Source: Rhodobacteraceae bacterium NBU2976 (lineage in GTDB: Bacteria > Pseudomonadota > Alphaproteobacteria > Rhodobacterales > Rhodobacteraceae). From it: a stretch of 64,000 nucleotides of DNA. The stretch is from NCBI GenBank assembly GCA_023630215.1, contig JALPRQ010000001.1, positions 124,001 to 188,000 on the forward strand, in the 5' to 3' direction. The notes under the pieces were generated by a model that saw only the letters and a list, made by a program, of their open reading frames with translations, was not told the DNA's origin and did no database searches. Below, piece by piece: positions 29,512 to 38,707 of this stretch. How positions within the stretch are numbered: the stretch's first letter is position 1; every line of letters starts with the position of its first letter. Both the position numbers and the translations under genes were made by a program.

Positions 29512-31767
29512 ATGGCCGGAAACAAAGTTACCGACAAAGAAGCGCTCACTTATCATCTGGAGCCGACCCCGGGGAAGATAGAGATTAACGCCTCCACCCC
29601 GATGGCGACGCAGCGGGACCTGTCGCTGGCCTATTCGCCCGGTGTTGCGGTGCCTGTGCAGGCGATCGCGGATGATCCGGCGACGGCCTATGACTATACG
29701 ACCAAGGGAAATCTGGTCGCGGTGATCTCGAACGGGTCGGCCATTTTGGGGATGGGGAACCTCGGCGCGCTGGCATCGAAGCCGGTGATGGAGGGGAAAG
29801 CGGTTCTGTTCAAACGGTTTGCCGATGTGAACGCCATCGACATTGAACTCGACACCGAAGACCCCGAGGAAATCATCACAGCCGTCCGCCTGATGGGCCC
29901 AACCTTTGGCGGCGTGAACCTCGAAGATATCAAGGCCCCCGAATGCTTCATCATCGAGCAGCGCCTGAAGGAAGAAATGGACATCCCCGTGTTCCATGAC
30001 GATCAGCATGGCACGGCGGTGATCTGTGCCGCTGGCTTGATCAATGCGCTGCATATTTCGGGGAAGAAGATCGAGGATTGCCGGATCGTGCTCAACGGCG
30101 CAGGGGCGGCCGGAATCGCCTGTTTGGAACTGGTCAAGGCGATGGGCGCGAAGCATAACAATTGCATCATGTGCGACACGAAGGGCGTCATCTACCAAGG
30201 CCGGACCGAGGGGATGAACCAGTGGAAATCGGCGCATGCGGCCAAAACCGACCTCCGCACGCTGGAGGAGGCGATGAAGGGCGCGGACGTATTCCTTGGC
30301 GTGTCGGCAAAAGGGGCCGTGACGCAAGATATGGTCCGCAGCATGAACGACAATCCGGTCATTTTCGCGATGGCCAACCCCGACCCGGAAATCACGCCCG
30401 AAGATGCCCACGCCGTGCGCGAAGACGCGATTGTGGCGACAGGCCGTTCGGACTATCCCAATCAGGTCAACAACGTGCTGGGTTTCCCGTATCTGTTCCG
30501 TGGGGCGCTCGACATCCACGCCCGCGCCATCAATGACGAAATGAAAATCGCCTGTGCCGAGGCGCTCGCTGCGCTCGCCCGCGAGGACGTGCCGGACGAA
30601 GTGGCGCTGGCGTACGGCACCAACCTGACCTTTGGGCGCGACTATATCATCCCGACCCCGTTCGATCCGCGCCTGATCTATGTGATCCCGCCCGCCGTCG
30701 CCAAGGCGGGAATGGATACCGGTGTTGCTCGACGTCCGATTGCGGATATGGAGGCCTATACCAACGCGCTGAAGGAACGTCTGGACCCAACCGCTTCGAT
30801 CCTTCGTTCGCTCTATGACCGCGCCCGAAACACGCAAGCCAAAATCCTTTTTGCCGAAGGCGACGACCCCCGTGTGGTGCGTGCCGCCGTGTCTTACCAG
30901 CGCGCTGGCCTTGGCAAGGCGATCGTCTGTGGCCGCCCGGAACAGGTGAAGCAGTTCCTGACCGAAGCCGGCATGCCCGAAGCGATGGATGAGATCGAGG
31001 TGACGAACGCCGCCTTGATCGACAATCTAGAGGAATATAAATCCTTCCTTTACAAGCGCCTGCAACGCAAAGGGTTCGATCAGAAGGATTGCCATATCCT
31101 TGCCAGCCGCGATCGGCACGTGTTCTCGGCCCTGATGCTGGCGCATGACCATGTCGATGGCGTGGTAACGGGCGCAACCCGCAAGGCCGCGCATGTGATG
31201 ACGGCAATCAACCATGTGTTTGATGCTTCGCCCGGTGACGGGGCGGTGGGGGTGACGGCGCTTCTGCATCGCGGACGTATGGTGCTGGTCGCTGATACGC
31301 TGGTTCATGAATGGCCGGATGCAAATGATCTGGCGGATATCGCTGAACGCTCGGCGGCAGTGGCCCGCAATTTGGGGCTGGAACCGCGTGTCGCGATGGC
31401 GAGTTTCTCGAATTTCGGCTTCCCGATTTCCGAACGCGCCGAGAAGATGACCGAGGCCGTGAAAGTGCTGGACGCCCGCAAACCCGATTTCGAATATGAG
31501 GGCGAGATGTCCGTCGATGTCGCGTTGAACCCCGAGGTGATGAAACACTACCCATTCTGCCGCCTGTCCGGCCCAGCAAATATACTGGTGGTGCCCGCAC
31601 GGCATTCGGCGTCGATTTCCACAAAGCTGTTACAGGAAATGGCCGGGGCGACGGTGATTGGACCGATCCTGACCGGGGTCGATAAGCAGATCAAAGTGTG
31701 CTCGGCCACCTCGACCGTCAACGACATCCTCAACATGGCGGTGATGGCGGCGTGTAAGGTCGGCTGA
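29512..31767 (+). CDS. maeB: NADP-dependent malic enzyme (MaeB type)
   Basis: A 751-residue malic enzyme converting malate to pyruvate, CO2 and NADPH. The N-terminal part (about 1-430) contains SLAYSPGVAVP, VFHDDQHGTAVI and VLNGAGAAGIACLEL (nucleotide site); the C-terminal part (about 430-751) is the phosphotransacetylase-like domain found in MaeB enzymes, usually regulatory. The stop TGA shares one base with the ribokinase start (TGATG), an unusual coupling of a C4-metabolism enzyme with nucleoside salvage. Confidence 0.96.
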   Translation: MAGNKVTDKEALTYHLEPTPGKIEINASTPMATQRDLSLAYSPGVAVPVQAIADDPATAYDYTTKGNLVAVISNGSAILGMGNLGALASKPVMEGKAVLFKRFADVNAIDIELDTEDPEEIITAVRLMGPTFGGVNLEDIKAPECFIIEQRLKEEMDIPVFHDDQHGTAVICAAGLINALHISGKKIEDCRIVLNGAGAAGIACLELVKAMGAKHNNCIMCDTKGVIYQGRTEGMNQWKSAHAAKTDLRTLEEAMKGADVFLGVSAKGAVTQDMVRSMNDNPVIFAMANPDPEITPEDAHAVREDAIVATGRSDYPNQVNNVLGFPYLFRGALDIHARAINDEMKIACAEALAALAREDVPDEVALAYGTNLTFGRDYIIPTPFDPRLIYVIPPAVAKAGMDTGVARRPIADMEAYTNALKERLDPTASILRSLYDRARNTQAKILFAEGDDPRVVRAAVSYQRAGLGKAIVCGRPEQVKQFLTEAGMPEAMDEIEVTNAALIDNLEEYKSFLYKRLQRKGFDQKDCHILASRDRHVFSALMLAHDHVDGVVTGATRKAAHVMTAINHVFDASPGDGAVGVTALLHRGRMVLVADTLVHEWPDANDLADIAERSAAVARNLGLEPRVAMASFSNFGFPISERAEKMTEAVKVLDARKPDFEYEGEMSVDVALNPEVMKHYPFCRLSGPANILVVPARHSASISTKLLQEMAGATVIGPILTGVDKQIKVCSATSTVNDILNMAVMAACKVG

Positions 31768-32627
31768 TGACCATTTACAACCTCGGCTCGATCAATATTG
31801 ACCATGTTTACCGCGTCCCGCATCTGCCCGCGCCCGGAGAGACTTTGACCTCGACAAACTTCACCTCGGGTCTGGGCGGCAAGGGGGCGAACCAGTCGAT
31901 TGCGATTGGCCGCGCGGGGGGCGATGTGCGCCATATCGGTGCCGTGGGGCCAGAGGGTGGCTGGGCCGTTGAAGGGCTGCGCGAGGCGGGCGTCGACGTG
32001 CGGGCGGTTGCGACGCTCGACACGCCAACGGGCCATGCAATCATCAATGTGGATGACGGCGGAGAGAACGCGATCGTCCTGTTTCCTGGCGCGAACCGGG
32101 CGCTTACGGAAGCCATGATCGATGCAGCGCTGGATGGCGCTGGCAAAGGCGACTGGCTGATCCTGCAAAACGAGACCAACCTTGGCGTCTATACGGCACA
32201 AGCCGCACGAGCCAAGGGCATGCGTGTCGCCTATTCCGCCGCCCCGTTTGATGCGGACGCGGTGGCCGACATTCTGCCGCATACCGACTTGCTCGCGGTG
32301 AACGAAATCGAAGCGGCGCAACTGACCAAGGCATTGGGCCAGATCACCGTCCCGATGCTGCTGATCACCAAAGGCGATGAAGGTGCGGTGCTGAAGGCAG
32401 ACACCGAAACCTCCGCTCCTGCGTTTAAAGTCACGCCTGTGGATACCACTGGTGCAGGGGACACGTTTCTGGGCTATCTGATGTCCGGATTGGATGCGGG
32501 CGATCCGGCAACACACGCCCTCCGCCATGCTTCCGCTGCGGCTGCCATCCAAGTCACCCGCCCCGGTGCCGCCGTTGCCATCCCGACTGCCGACGAAGTC
32601 GCGCAATTCCTAAAGGACCATTCATGA
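31767..32627 (+). CDS. rbsK: Ribokinase (PfkB family)
   Basis: A 286-residue sugar kinase. The N-terminal GSINIDHVYRVPHLPAPGET and GGKGANQSIAIGRAGG (substrate and first PfkB motif) and C-terminal DTTGAGDTFLGYL (second PfkB motif with catalytic Asp) are those of ribokinases. It would phosphorylate ribose released by the nucleoside hydrolase encoded next, whose ATG overlaps its stop by four bases. Confidence 0.88.
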   Translation: MTIYNLGSINIDHVYRVPHLPAPGETLTSTNFTSGLGGKGANQSIAIGRAGGDVRHIGAVGPEGGWAVEGLREAGVDVRAVATLDTPTGHAIINVDDGGENAIVLFPGANRALTEAMIDAALDGAGKGDWLILQNETNLGVYTAQAARAKGMRVAYSAAPFDADAVADILPHTDLLAVNEIEAAQLTKALGQITVPMLLITKGDEGAVLKADTETSAPAFKVTPVDTTGAGDTFLGYLMSGLDAGDPATHALRHASAAAAIQVTRPGAAVAIPTADEVAQFLKDHS

Positions 32628-33547
32628 CCGTCAAAATGATCATCGACACCGATCCCGGCATCGACGACGCGATGGCGATTGCCTATGCCGCTGCGGACCC
32701 AAATATCGAAGTGATCGGCCTGACCACCGTATTTGGCAATGTCTATGTCGAACAAGGCACCCGCAATGCTTTGCACCTGGTCGAAATGTTGGACCTGAAC
32801 TGCCCGGTGGCGGAAGGGGCCGCGAAACCCCTAGAAATCCCGCTTGATCCGCCGTCTCATCAGGTGCACGGCGCCGAAGGGTTCGGCGGTCTGCCTGCCC
32901 CAACACCATCTGGCAAAGCGATTTCCGAGTCTGCGGCAGAATTCCTGTGCCGGACCTGTTCTGAAAACCCCGGAGAAGTCGTCATCTGCGCCATCGGCCC
33001 GCTTACCAACCTCGCGCATGCGCTGCGGCTCGACCCGCATATTGCCCATACGGCTGGCAAAGTTGTCATCATGGGCGGCTCTGCCGAAGTCGGGGGAAAT
33101 ATCACCCAATTTGCCGAGGCCAATATCTTCCACGACCCGCACGCCGCTGCCGAGGTCTTTGCCGCCGACTGGCCCGTGGTGATGGTGGGGCTGGACGTGA
33201 CGCACGACATCATCTGCACCTCACAGGATTTCGACAAACTGAAAGCCTATGCCCCCAAAACCGGAGGATTCATAAAGGCAATCAGCAGCTTTTACCTCGA
33301 TTTCTACGCCAGCGTCGGGCTGACCGAGGGGTGTCACTTGCACGATCCTGCAGCCGTCATCGCGGCCGCCTATCCCCATCATTTCCAGACGCGCGATATG
33401 CCGCTATCGGTAATACTAGACGGCGAACGGCGTGGGGAAACGCAACCTGCGCCCGGCGCTTCGACTCCGTTGGTTTCGGTCTGCACCGGTGTTGATGATG
33501 ATGGGGTAAAGGCCCGCTTCATGGCGGCTTATCGCGCCCTTAGCTAA
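32624..33547 (+). CDS. Inosine-uridine preferring nucleoside hydrolase
   Basis: A 307-residue nucleoside hydrolase. The calcium-binding motif IIDTDPGIDDAMAI at the N-terminus and VVIMGGSAEVGGNITQFAEANIF in the middle, containing the substrate-side Asn residues, identify the IunH/Rih family. It splits purine or pyrimidine nucleosides into base plus ribose. Coupling with ribokinase forms a short salvage path to ribose 5-phosphate. Its 3' end lies 13 bases from the convergent cca gene. Confidence 0.92.
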   Translation: MTVKMIIDTDPGIDDAMAIAYAAADPNIEVIGLTTVFGNVYVEQGTRNALHLVEMLDLNCPVAEGAAKPLEIPLDPPSHQVHGAEGFGGLPAPTPSGKAISESAAEFLCRTCSENPGEVVICAIGPLTNLAHALRLDPHIAHTAGKVVIMGGSAEVGGNITQFAEANIFHDPHAAAEVFAADWPVVMVGLDVTHDIICTSQDFDKLKAYAPKTGGFIKAISSFYLDFYASVGLTEGCHLHDPAAVIAAAYPHHFQTRDMPLSVILDGERRGETQPAPGASTPLVSVCTGVDDDGVKARFMAAYRALS

Positions 33548-33560
33548 ATCGTTTGCTTTA

Positions 33561-34700
33561 TTACAGCGCCATAAGCTCGGATTTTGTCAACGCAAAGTCC
33601 GATTGCAACCATAGATCTTCCAGTCGACGCAATTCGGCCCCCAGTTTGGGACCAGTGCCCATCCGATCCATCAGGTCAGCCGCCTTGACTGGAAAGACGG
33701 CCGCAGCGCCTCGGTCGACCTCCGTCAGTAGGGTGGGATCGGGGGAAAGCCCAAGGCTTGCCGACTCTATCAATTTTGCATCAAGGGTCGCTGCCGCCCC
33801 ATAGCGATAGGCGGATTGGGCCACCGCTCCTGCTACATTGGCGATCTTTTTCAAATGGTCTGCGTCCTTGCGCGACAGCCGCAGCGCGCGTGCAACACCG
33901 TTTCCGCCCAGCGCCGCCAGACGCCGTTGCCAACGGGGCGGCACATTCAGTGACTGTTCGATATGGATCAAGGGCGCAAGAGCGGTTATGTCGGCCCCTG
34001 CAATCACCCGTGCCAGAATGCCCGTTCCCGCCATCGTTGCAATGACCGGAGCAGGGTTGGGGGCGGACAGGAGTTTGGCCATCTCTGCCCCGATCCGTTC
34101 CTTGGACAGACTGTCGATACCATCAGCCAGTGCCGCACAGGCGGACAGCCCATCGGGGTCGGGACCATCCGCGCCATACCATGCATGGAAGCGGAAGAAA
34201 CGGAGGATGCGCAGGTAATCCTCGCGGATACGGTCTTCAGGATTGTCGATGAAACGGATGCGCCGCGCTTCGATATCGGGGTAGCCGCCCAACGGATCGA
34301 CCAGCGTTCCATCGGCCTGCACATAAAGCGCGTTGACCGTGAAATCGCGGCGTTTGGCGTCCTCGGTAATATCCGTGGTGTGGGCGATGACGGCGCGTCG
34401 GCCGTCGGTTTCGACGTCCTTGCGATAGGTTGTAACCTCGAACGGGGCGGAATTGGTGATGACGGTCACCGTGCCATGGTCAATGCCGGTCGGCACCACC
34501 TTCATCCCCGCCGCTTCGGCCAGTTCAGCGACCCGCGCGGGTTCAGCGTCCGTCGCAATGTCCACATCGGCGACGGGCACGCCCAGCAGCGCGTTGCGCA
34601 CACAGCCGCCGACGCAGAAGGCATCGTACCCTGCATCGTTCAGTAGATGCAGCACGGCTTGTGTTTCCGCCGCTTCCAGCCAGTCACCAACTACCCGCAT
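33561..34700 (-). CDS. cca: CCA tRNA nucleotidyltransferase
   Basis: A 379-residue class II nucleotidyltransferase that adds or repairs the 3' CCA of tRNA. The catalytic core shows FCVGGCVRNALLG and VADVDIATDAEP (metal-binding Asp pair), followed by RRDFTVNALY and EDRIREDYLRILRFFRF, a typical poly(A) polymerase/CCA block. The ATG at 34700 (MRVVGDWLEA) is preferred; the longer frame to 34805 reads through the NUDIX gene. The start overlaps the NUDIX 3' end by 10 bases. Confidence 0.93.
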   Translation of the reverse strand: MRVVGDWLEAAETQAVLHLLNDAGYDAFCVGGCVRNALLGVPVADVDIATDAEPARVAELAEAAGMKVVPTGIDHGTVTVITNSAPFEVTTYRKDVETDGRRAVIAHTTDITEDAKRRDFTVNALYVQADGTLVDPLGGYPDIEARRIRFIDNPEDRIREDYLRILRFFRFHAWYGADGPDPDGLSACAALADGIDSLSKERIGAEMAKLLSAPNPAPVIATMAGTGILARVIAGADITALAPLIHIEQSLNVPPRWQRRLAALGGNGVARALRLSRKDADHLKKIANVAGAVAQSAYRYGAAATLDAKLIESASLGLSPDPTLLTEVDRGAAAVFPVKAADLMDRMGTGPKLGAELRRLEDLWLQSDFALTKSELMAL

Positions 34701-35287
34701 CGCGCCACCCTTTCCGCAAGCCCGCGCAAGATCCGCGCGGTAGCGCCCCAAATGTAATAGGGGCCATAGGGGATAGTGTAATAGTAGCGCGGTTTGGCCC
34801 GCCACATTCGATGTTGGATGGTGAAGTTTTCAGGGGTCAACAGAAATTGAAGGGGGACGGTAAAAACCTCGTCGACCTCACCGGCTTCGGGGATGGGTTC
34901 GAACGGTTCCACGATCGCCACATGCGGCGTGACGATAAACCCGGTGATGGTTTCGTGGCTGGGAAGCGTGCCGAGCAAGGTTGCAGACTTATGCGGCAAG
35001 GCGATTTCTTCACCCGCTTCGCGAAGCGCCGCCTGCCAGGGGGTTTCGCTTTCTTCGACCTTGCCCCCAGGAAATGCCACCTGCCCCGGATGATGTTTCA
35101 AGTGCGAGGCACGTTTGGTCAGCAGCACCTCCAACCCAGCCTCCCCTTTCCGGATCGGAATCATCACCGCCGCCGGGCGAAGTTTGCGGTCGGGTGGCAG
35201 GGCCGCGACGACCTCGGGGTTGAGGTCAAAATCGGTGGTAGCAGTGGCGGACAGGGACAGGGCCTGTTCCAAAATAGCGCGGCTCAT
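34691..35287 (-). CDS. NUDIX hydrolase, CoA pyrophosphatase-like
   Basis: A 198-residue protein with a full NUDIX box, GGKVEESETPWQAALREAGEEIAL in the pattern GX5EX7REUXEEXGU, preceded by LLTKRASHLKHHPGQVAFPGG, which is typical of the NudL/CoA pyrophosphatase group. It probably hydrolyses CoA derivatives. It sits between ribA (one-base TGATG overlap) and cca (10-base overlap), so ribA-nudix-cca is a tight operon. Confidence 0.9.
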   Translation of the reverse strand: MSRAILEQALSLSATATTDFDLNPEVVAALPPDRKLRPAAVMIPIRKGEAGLEVLLTKRASHLKHHPGQVAFPGGKVEESETPWQAALREAGEEIALPHKSATLLGTLPSHETITGFIVTPHVAIVEPFEPIPEAGEVDEVFTVPLQFLLTPENFTIQHRMWRAKPRYYYTIPYGPYYIWGATARILRGLAERVARCG

Positions 35288-36354
35288 CACAATAAATGTC
35301 CGCTTTTGGCGGCTTTGGTCGCGAGATAGTCGCGGTTTTCAGCCGTTTCACCAACCTTCAACGGGACCCGTTCGACCACCTGCAAACCGCAGCCGGACAT
35401 CATATCCACCTTGCGCGGGTTATTGGTCATCAGCCGCACAGCACTGAAGCCCAACCGTTTCAGGATATCAGCGCCAAGGCGGAAATCGCGTTCGTCATCT
35501 TCGAAGCCCAGACGGTGGTTCGCCTCTACCGTATCGAATCCCTGATCCTGAAGTGCATAAGCGCGCAGCTTGTTGGCAAGGCCGATCCCGCGCCCCTCTT
35601 GATTCATATACAGCAACACGCCCGACCCTTCGGTCCCGATCTGTGCCAGCGCGCTGCGCAATTGCGGCCCGCAATCGCATTTGAGCGAACCGATCAGATC
35701 GCCGGTGAAACAGGCTGAATGCAGGCGCGTCAGCACCGGCTTGTCGCGCGTCGGTTGGCCGATTTCGATGGCGTAATGTTCCTCTCCTCCATCGCGGGGA
35801 CGGAAGACATGGACCCGGCTTTCGCCCACCGCCAGCGGCACACGGGCGGCGGCGATTTCGGACATATCGATGAGCTGTTCGTGCGACAGGATGTCGGCGG
35901 CGTCGGCCTGCATCAATCCGCCGGGGGCGGCATCAACGAGGACAACGACCACCGCGGGCAGGAGCTTGGCGCGTTTCGCCAATGCAATCGCGGCACGGTG
36001 CAGGTCCGGCGCACCGTCGCGCACCGACCGGAACGGCCCCTTCATCGGGTTGTCCATATCGCGCGACGGGTCGGCCATGGCCCGCAACCAATCAATGCCC
36101 ACATCCGCTGGCACTGACAGCCGCACCAGATCGCCGTCATAAGCCGGGGTGCGCAACGTCTCGGCGCGCCGGGCCGTCAGGGTCAGGTGCAGGGGACCCA
36201 ACGCGCGCAGCTCTGCCAGTCTTTCCCGCCCCAGCGCCTCGGCCGCAACGACCAGCACCACGCCCGACTCACCGGTGATCACAACCGGGATACCAATCCG
36301 GAGGTCACCGGTCAGACGTGCGGTTCTTTCCGCCGGGCTAAGGGTCAGGTTCAT
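35287..36354 (-). CDS. ribA: GTP cyclohydrolase II
   Basis: A protein of about 355 residues catalysing the first committed step of riboflavin synthesis from GTP. The C-terminal RibA domain has the zinc site [17 protein letters not shown] and the [16 protein letters not shown] motif. The N-terminal half ([35 protein letters not shown]) resembles an inactive DHBP-synthase-like domain, as in many alphaproteobacterial RibA proteins. The ATG at 36354 gives the family N-terminus, but ATGs at 36366 and 36378 are also in frame and none has a strong ribosome site. Confidence 0.9.
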   Translation of the reverse strand: MNLTLSPAERTARLTGDLRIGIPVVITGESGVVLVVAAEALGRERLAELRALGPLHLTLTARRAETLRTPAYDGDLVRLSVPADVGIDWLRAMADPSRDMDNPMKGPFRSVRDGAPDLHRAAIALAKRAKLLPAVVVVLVDAAPGGLMQADAADILSHEQLIDMSEIAAARVPLAVGESRVHVFRPRDGGEEHYAIEIGQPTRDKPVLTRLHSACFTGDLIGSLKCDCGPQLRSALAQIGTEGSGVLLYMNQEGRGIGLANKLRAYALQDQGFDTVEANHRLGFEDDERDFRLGADILKRLGFSAVRLMTNNPRKVDMMSGCGLQVVERVPLKVGETAENRDYLATKAAKSGHLL

Positions 36355-36524
36355 TTTTGAAGCCATCGAATATTTCAATACGTTTCAAAGCTATATCCCG
36401 CGGATAGTGGAATTGAAACATTTCCCGCAAAACCGACACAGGTCTGTGAACGTGTGACCCGATTGCCTTGTTTCCTACGTATCAGAAGCACATTTTAGGA
36501 CAACACAGCCGAGAGGAGGCGAAT

Positions 36525-37211
36525 ATGAGCAACCTGAAAAAGATCCTGATGGTCGATGACGAGGACGATCTGCGCGAGGCGCTCGCCGATCAGCTGGTTC
36601 TGACGGACGAGTTTGATGTGTTCGAAGCCGCCAATGGGGCTGACGGCCTGAAAAAGGCGAAAGAGGCGCTGTATGACCTGATCATCCTTGACGTCGGTCT
36701 GCCCGATATGGATGGCCGCGAACTGTGCCGTCTGATGCGCAAGCAAGGCGTGAAAAGTCCGATCCTGATGCTGACGGGGCATACATCGGACAGCGATACC
36801 ATTTTGGGGCTGGACGCGGGTGCGAATGATTACGTGACCAAGCCGTTCAAGTTCCCGGTCCTGCTGGCCCGCATCCGGGCGCAGTTGCGCCAGCACGAAC
36901 AATCCGAAGATGCTGTATTCAACATCGGTCCTTATACGTTCAAGCCAGCGTCAAAGATGCTGATCACCGAGGATGAAAAGAAAATTCGCCTGACGGAGAA
37001 AGAGACCAACATCCTCAAATTCCTTTACCGTGCGAATGAAAGCGTGGTGGCCCGCGATGTGCTGTTGCACGAAGTCTGGGGCTATAATGCCGGGGTCACG
37101 ACCCATACGCTGGAAACACATATCTACCGTCTTCGCCAGAAGATCGAGCCGGATCCGTCCAATGCCCGCATACTGGTGACCGAAAGCGGGGGCTATCGCC
37201 TGGCCGCTTAA
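36525..37211 (+). CDS. OmpR-type response regulator
   Basis: A 228-residue two-component regulator. The receiver domain (1-120) has the acidic pair VDDEDD, the phosphoacceptor Asp in IILDVGLPD, and the conserved Lys in VTKPFKF; the C-terminal winged helix (from about 135) has VWGYNAGVTTHTLETHIYRLRQKIE. The protein resembles CenR-type envelope regulators of alphaproteobacteria, but that is inference. No histidine kinase is adjacent. The ATG at 36525 follows a strong GAGGAGG ribosome site; a terminator follows at 37233. Confidence 0.92.
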   Translation: MSNLKKILMVDDEDDLREALADQLVLTDEFDVFEAANGADGLKKAKEALYDLIILDVGLPDMDGRELCRLMRKQGVKSPILMLTGHTSDSDTILGLDAGANDYVTKPFKFPVLLARIRAQLRQHEQSEDAVFNIGPYTFKPASKMLITEDEKKIRLTEKETNILKFLYRANESVVARDVLLHEVWGYNAGVTTHTLETHIYRLRQKIEPDPSNARILVTESGGYRLAA

Positions 37212-37232
37212 CACTCCCTCCCTAGACTTGAC

Positions 37233-37258
37233 ACCCGGCCCTTGTGGCCGGGTTTTTT
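37233..37258 (+). terminator. Intrinsic terminator after the response regulator
   Basis: ACCCGGCC at 37233-37240 pairs with GGCCGGGT at 37246-37253 around CTTGT, followed by six T. A strong rho-independent terminator. Confidence 0.92.
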
Positions 37259-37543
37259 CTGGGTCGCGTCGCTGTCATGACAAAACAACTCGCCAGTGCA
37301 GGTATGCATAGGGGCGACTTTACCCGTTTTATTTCGTTGAAACATCCGTCACTGACCGGATCGAGCGAAATCACCTCGCGATCATTGCCTTCGCGCATCT
37401 GCTCCGACCCATTCCGGACAATTCCTCGTGGGGCAGGTTTAACAATTTCGCGGTGGAACAGGTCGTGAATAGCGGCCCAGCGATGGGCATGATGTCAGTT
37501 CACTGCCCGTCAAATGCAAACCCGTTGGTTGTCGCAGCGCCTG
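37259..37543. other. Intergenic stretch without a recognised gene
   Basis: Between the terminator and the 3' end of the minus-strand GTPase gene I see no supported gene. The short open frames here have no recognisable domain or ribosome site. It marks the boundary between housekeeping genes and the GTPase/autotransporter block. Confidence 0.4.
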
Positions 37544-38707
37544 TCACGCAACCAATTCGGAGGCAACAATATTTTTAAACTCCCAATTCAGTTGGGCGAT
37601 CACGTCTTTGGCGGTTTCCACGTTGTTCGCCTGCTTCAAAAACACGATCGCTTCATCAATCCGCGCGCGTATTTCGTCCGCGACCAAAGCGGGTTCACTC
37701 CACTGACCAAATTTGTCACCCTCAAGGGATTGCAGGAAATCGAAACAGTCCATCGGGCTTTGCCGGCCTTTGCGCAGTTCGTCCATTTGGCGGTCCCATA
37801 TCGCGGCAAAACGAACAGGCGCCCCTGTCGTGCCGTTGTCGGGCACAGCTTGGGTAGGTGCCGCGTCAATGCTGTCAAATTTCATCCCCAACAGGGCTTC
37901 CGCCTCGGCAATCTGGGTTTCGCGTATCTTGGTGGTGATGGACTTGATGATCTGTAAACAGGCAGCGCCACCGCTTTCTTCCCACCCGATCGGGTTGTTG
38001 ATCAGTTTTGCATCAAACCGTGATTTCAATGCGGTCAACAAATCCATCGCCAGAATGGAATGGAAATAAGAACCTGCTTCCTTCGTCATGCGCTTCATCA
38101 ACCGTCCAAGCGAGGCTTTTACTTTTTCCAAATCAACATGTGTGACGATCAAAAGGCTTTGTTTATGTAGCCGCGCAGGCAGGCTTTCCCACATCAACCG
38201 TTCGCTTTGGCGCCAGGCCTGAGTGGCGTTGGTGCACCACAGGACAATTTCCACTTGCTCGGCCACGGAAACGATCTGGTCATGGTCACGGCTGGGGTCC
38301 GACGTGCCGGGTGTATCGTAAATTTCAACCTGTTTCAGAAATGGTTGATCCGTGGTGATGATCAGATAATCCGCCGCCCGCATCTGCTTCTCGTCAAGGG
38401 CTTCGACACCGCTGATCATTTGCGCTTTACCTTTGGTCACCAGACAAAATGTTTCGTCAGTTCCATATTGAAAGCGCACGGTTGGCATGGCGCTGGCCGC
38501 CGCTTTGGTGCTGACAAATTCGCGCCCCAGCAACATCCGCGCCAAGGTGGTCTTTCCCGAACTGAATTCACCGGCAAGCGCCATCTTTACCGGGGCCTCC
38601 ATACGGGACAGCAAATCGCGTATATCATCCGATGGCGCGGAACGGGTGGCTTCGGTCAAAGCGATGATCGCGCGGGCAAACCGGGCTTCAAAGTCGGTAT
38701 GCGTCAT
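37544..38707 (-). CDS. Dynamin-type GTPase, short form
   Basis: A 387-residue large-GTPase-like protein. The G1 P-loop is GEFSSGKTT (47-55), the G2 Thr is in AMPTVRF, the G3 motif is DTPG (131-134), and THVD (189-192) fills the G4 position, replacing NKxD. The GEFSSGKTT form of the P-loop is typical of bacterial dynamin-like proteins, which remodel membranes. The C-terminal half is helical and lacks an obvious membrane-insertion paddle. The ATG at 38707 overlaps the stop of the upstream GTPase by four bases, so the two are co-translated and probably act as a hetero-oligomer, as paired dynamin-like proteins do in other bacteria. Confidence 0.85.
   Translation of the reverse strand: MTHTDFEARFARAIIALTEATRSAPSDDIRDLLSRMEAPVKMALAGEFSSGKTTLARMLLGREFVSTKAAASAMPTVRFQYGTDETFCLVTKGKAQMISGVEALDEKQMRAADYLIITTDQPFLKQVEIYDTPGTSDPSRDHDQIVSVAEQVEIVLWCTNATQAWRQSERLMWESLPARLHKQSLLIVTHVDLEKVKASLGRLMKRMTKEAGSYFHSILAMDLLTALKSRFDAKLINNPIGWEESGGAACLQIIKSITTKIRETQIAEAEALLGMKFDSIDAAPTQAVPDNGTTGAPVRFAAIWDRQMDELRKGRQSPMDCFDFLQSLEGDKFGQWSEPALVADEIRARIDEAIVFLKQANNVETAKDVIAQLNWEFKNIVASELVA

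Noticed and set aside
29416-30837. A 473-codon minus-strand frame over maeB
   Set aside because: It lies opposite a clear malic enzyme and has the His/Arg-rich, low-information composition of antisense frames in G+C-rich DNA.
31548-32606. A 352-codon minus-strand frame over the end of maeB and the ribokinase
   Set aside because: It covers confidently assigned plus-strand genes and shows no recognisable domain.
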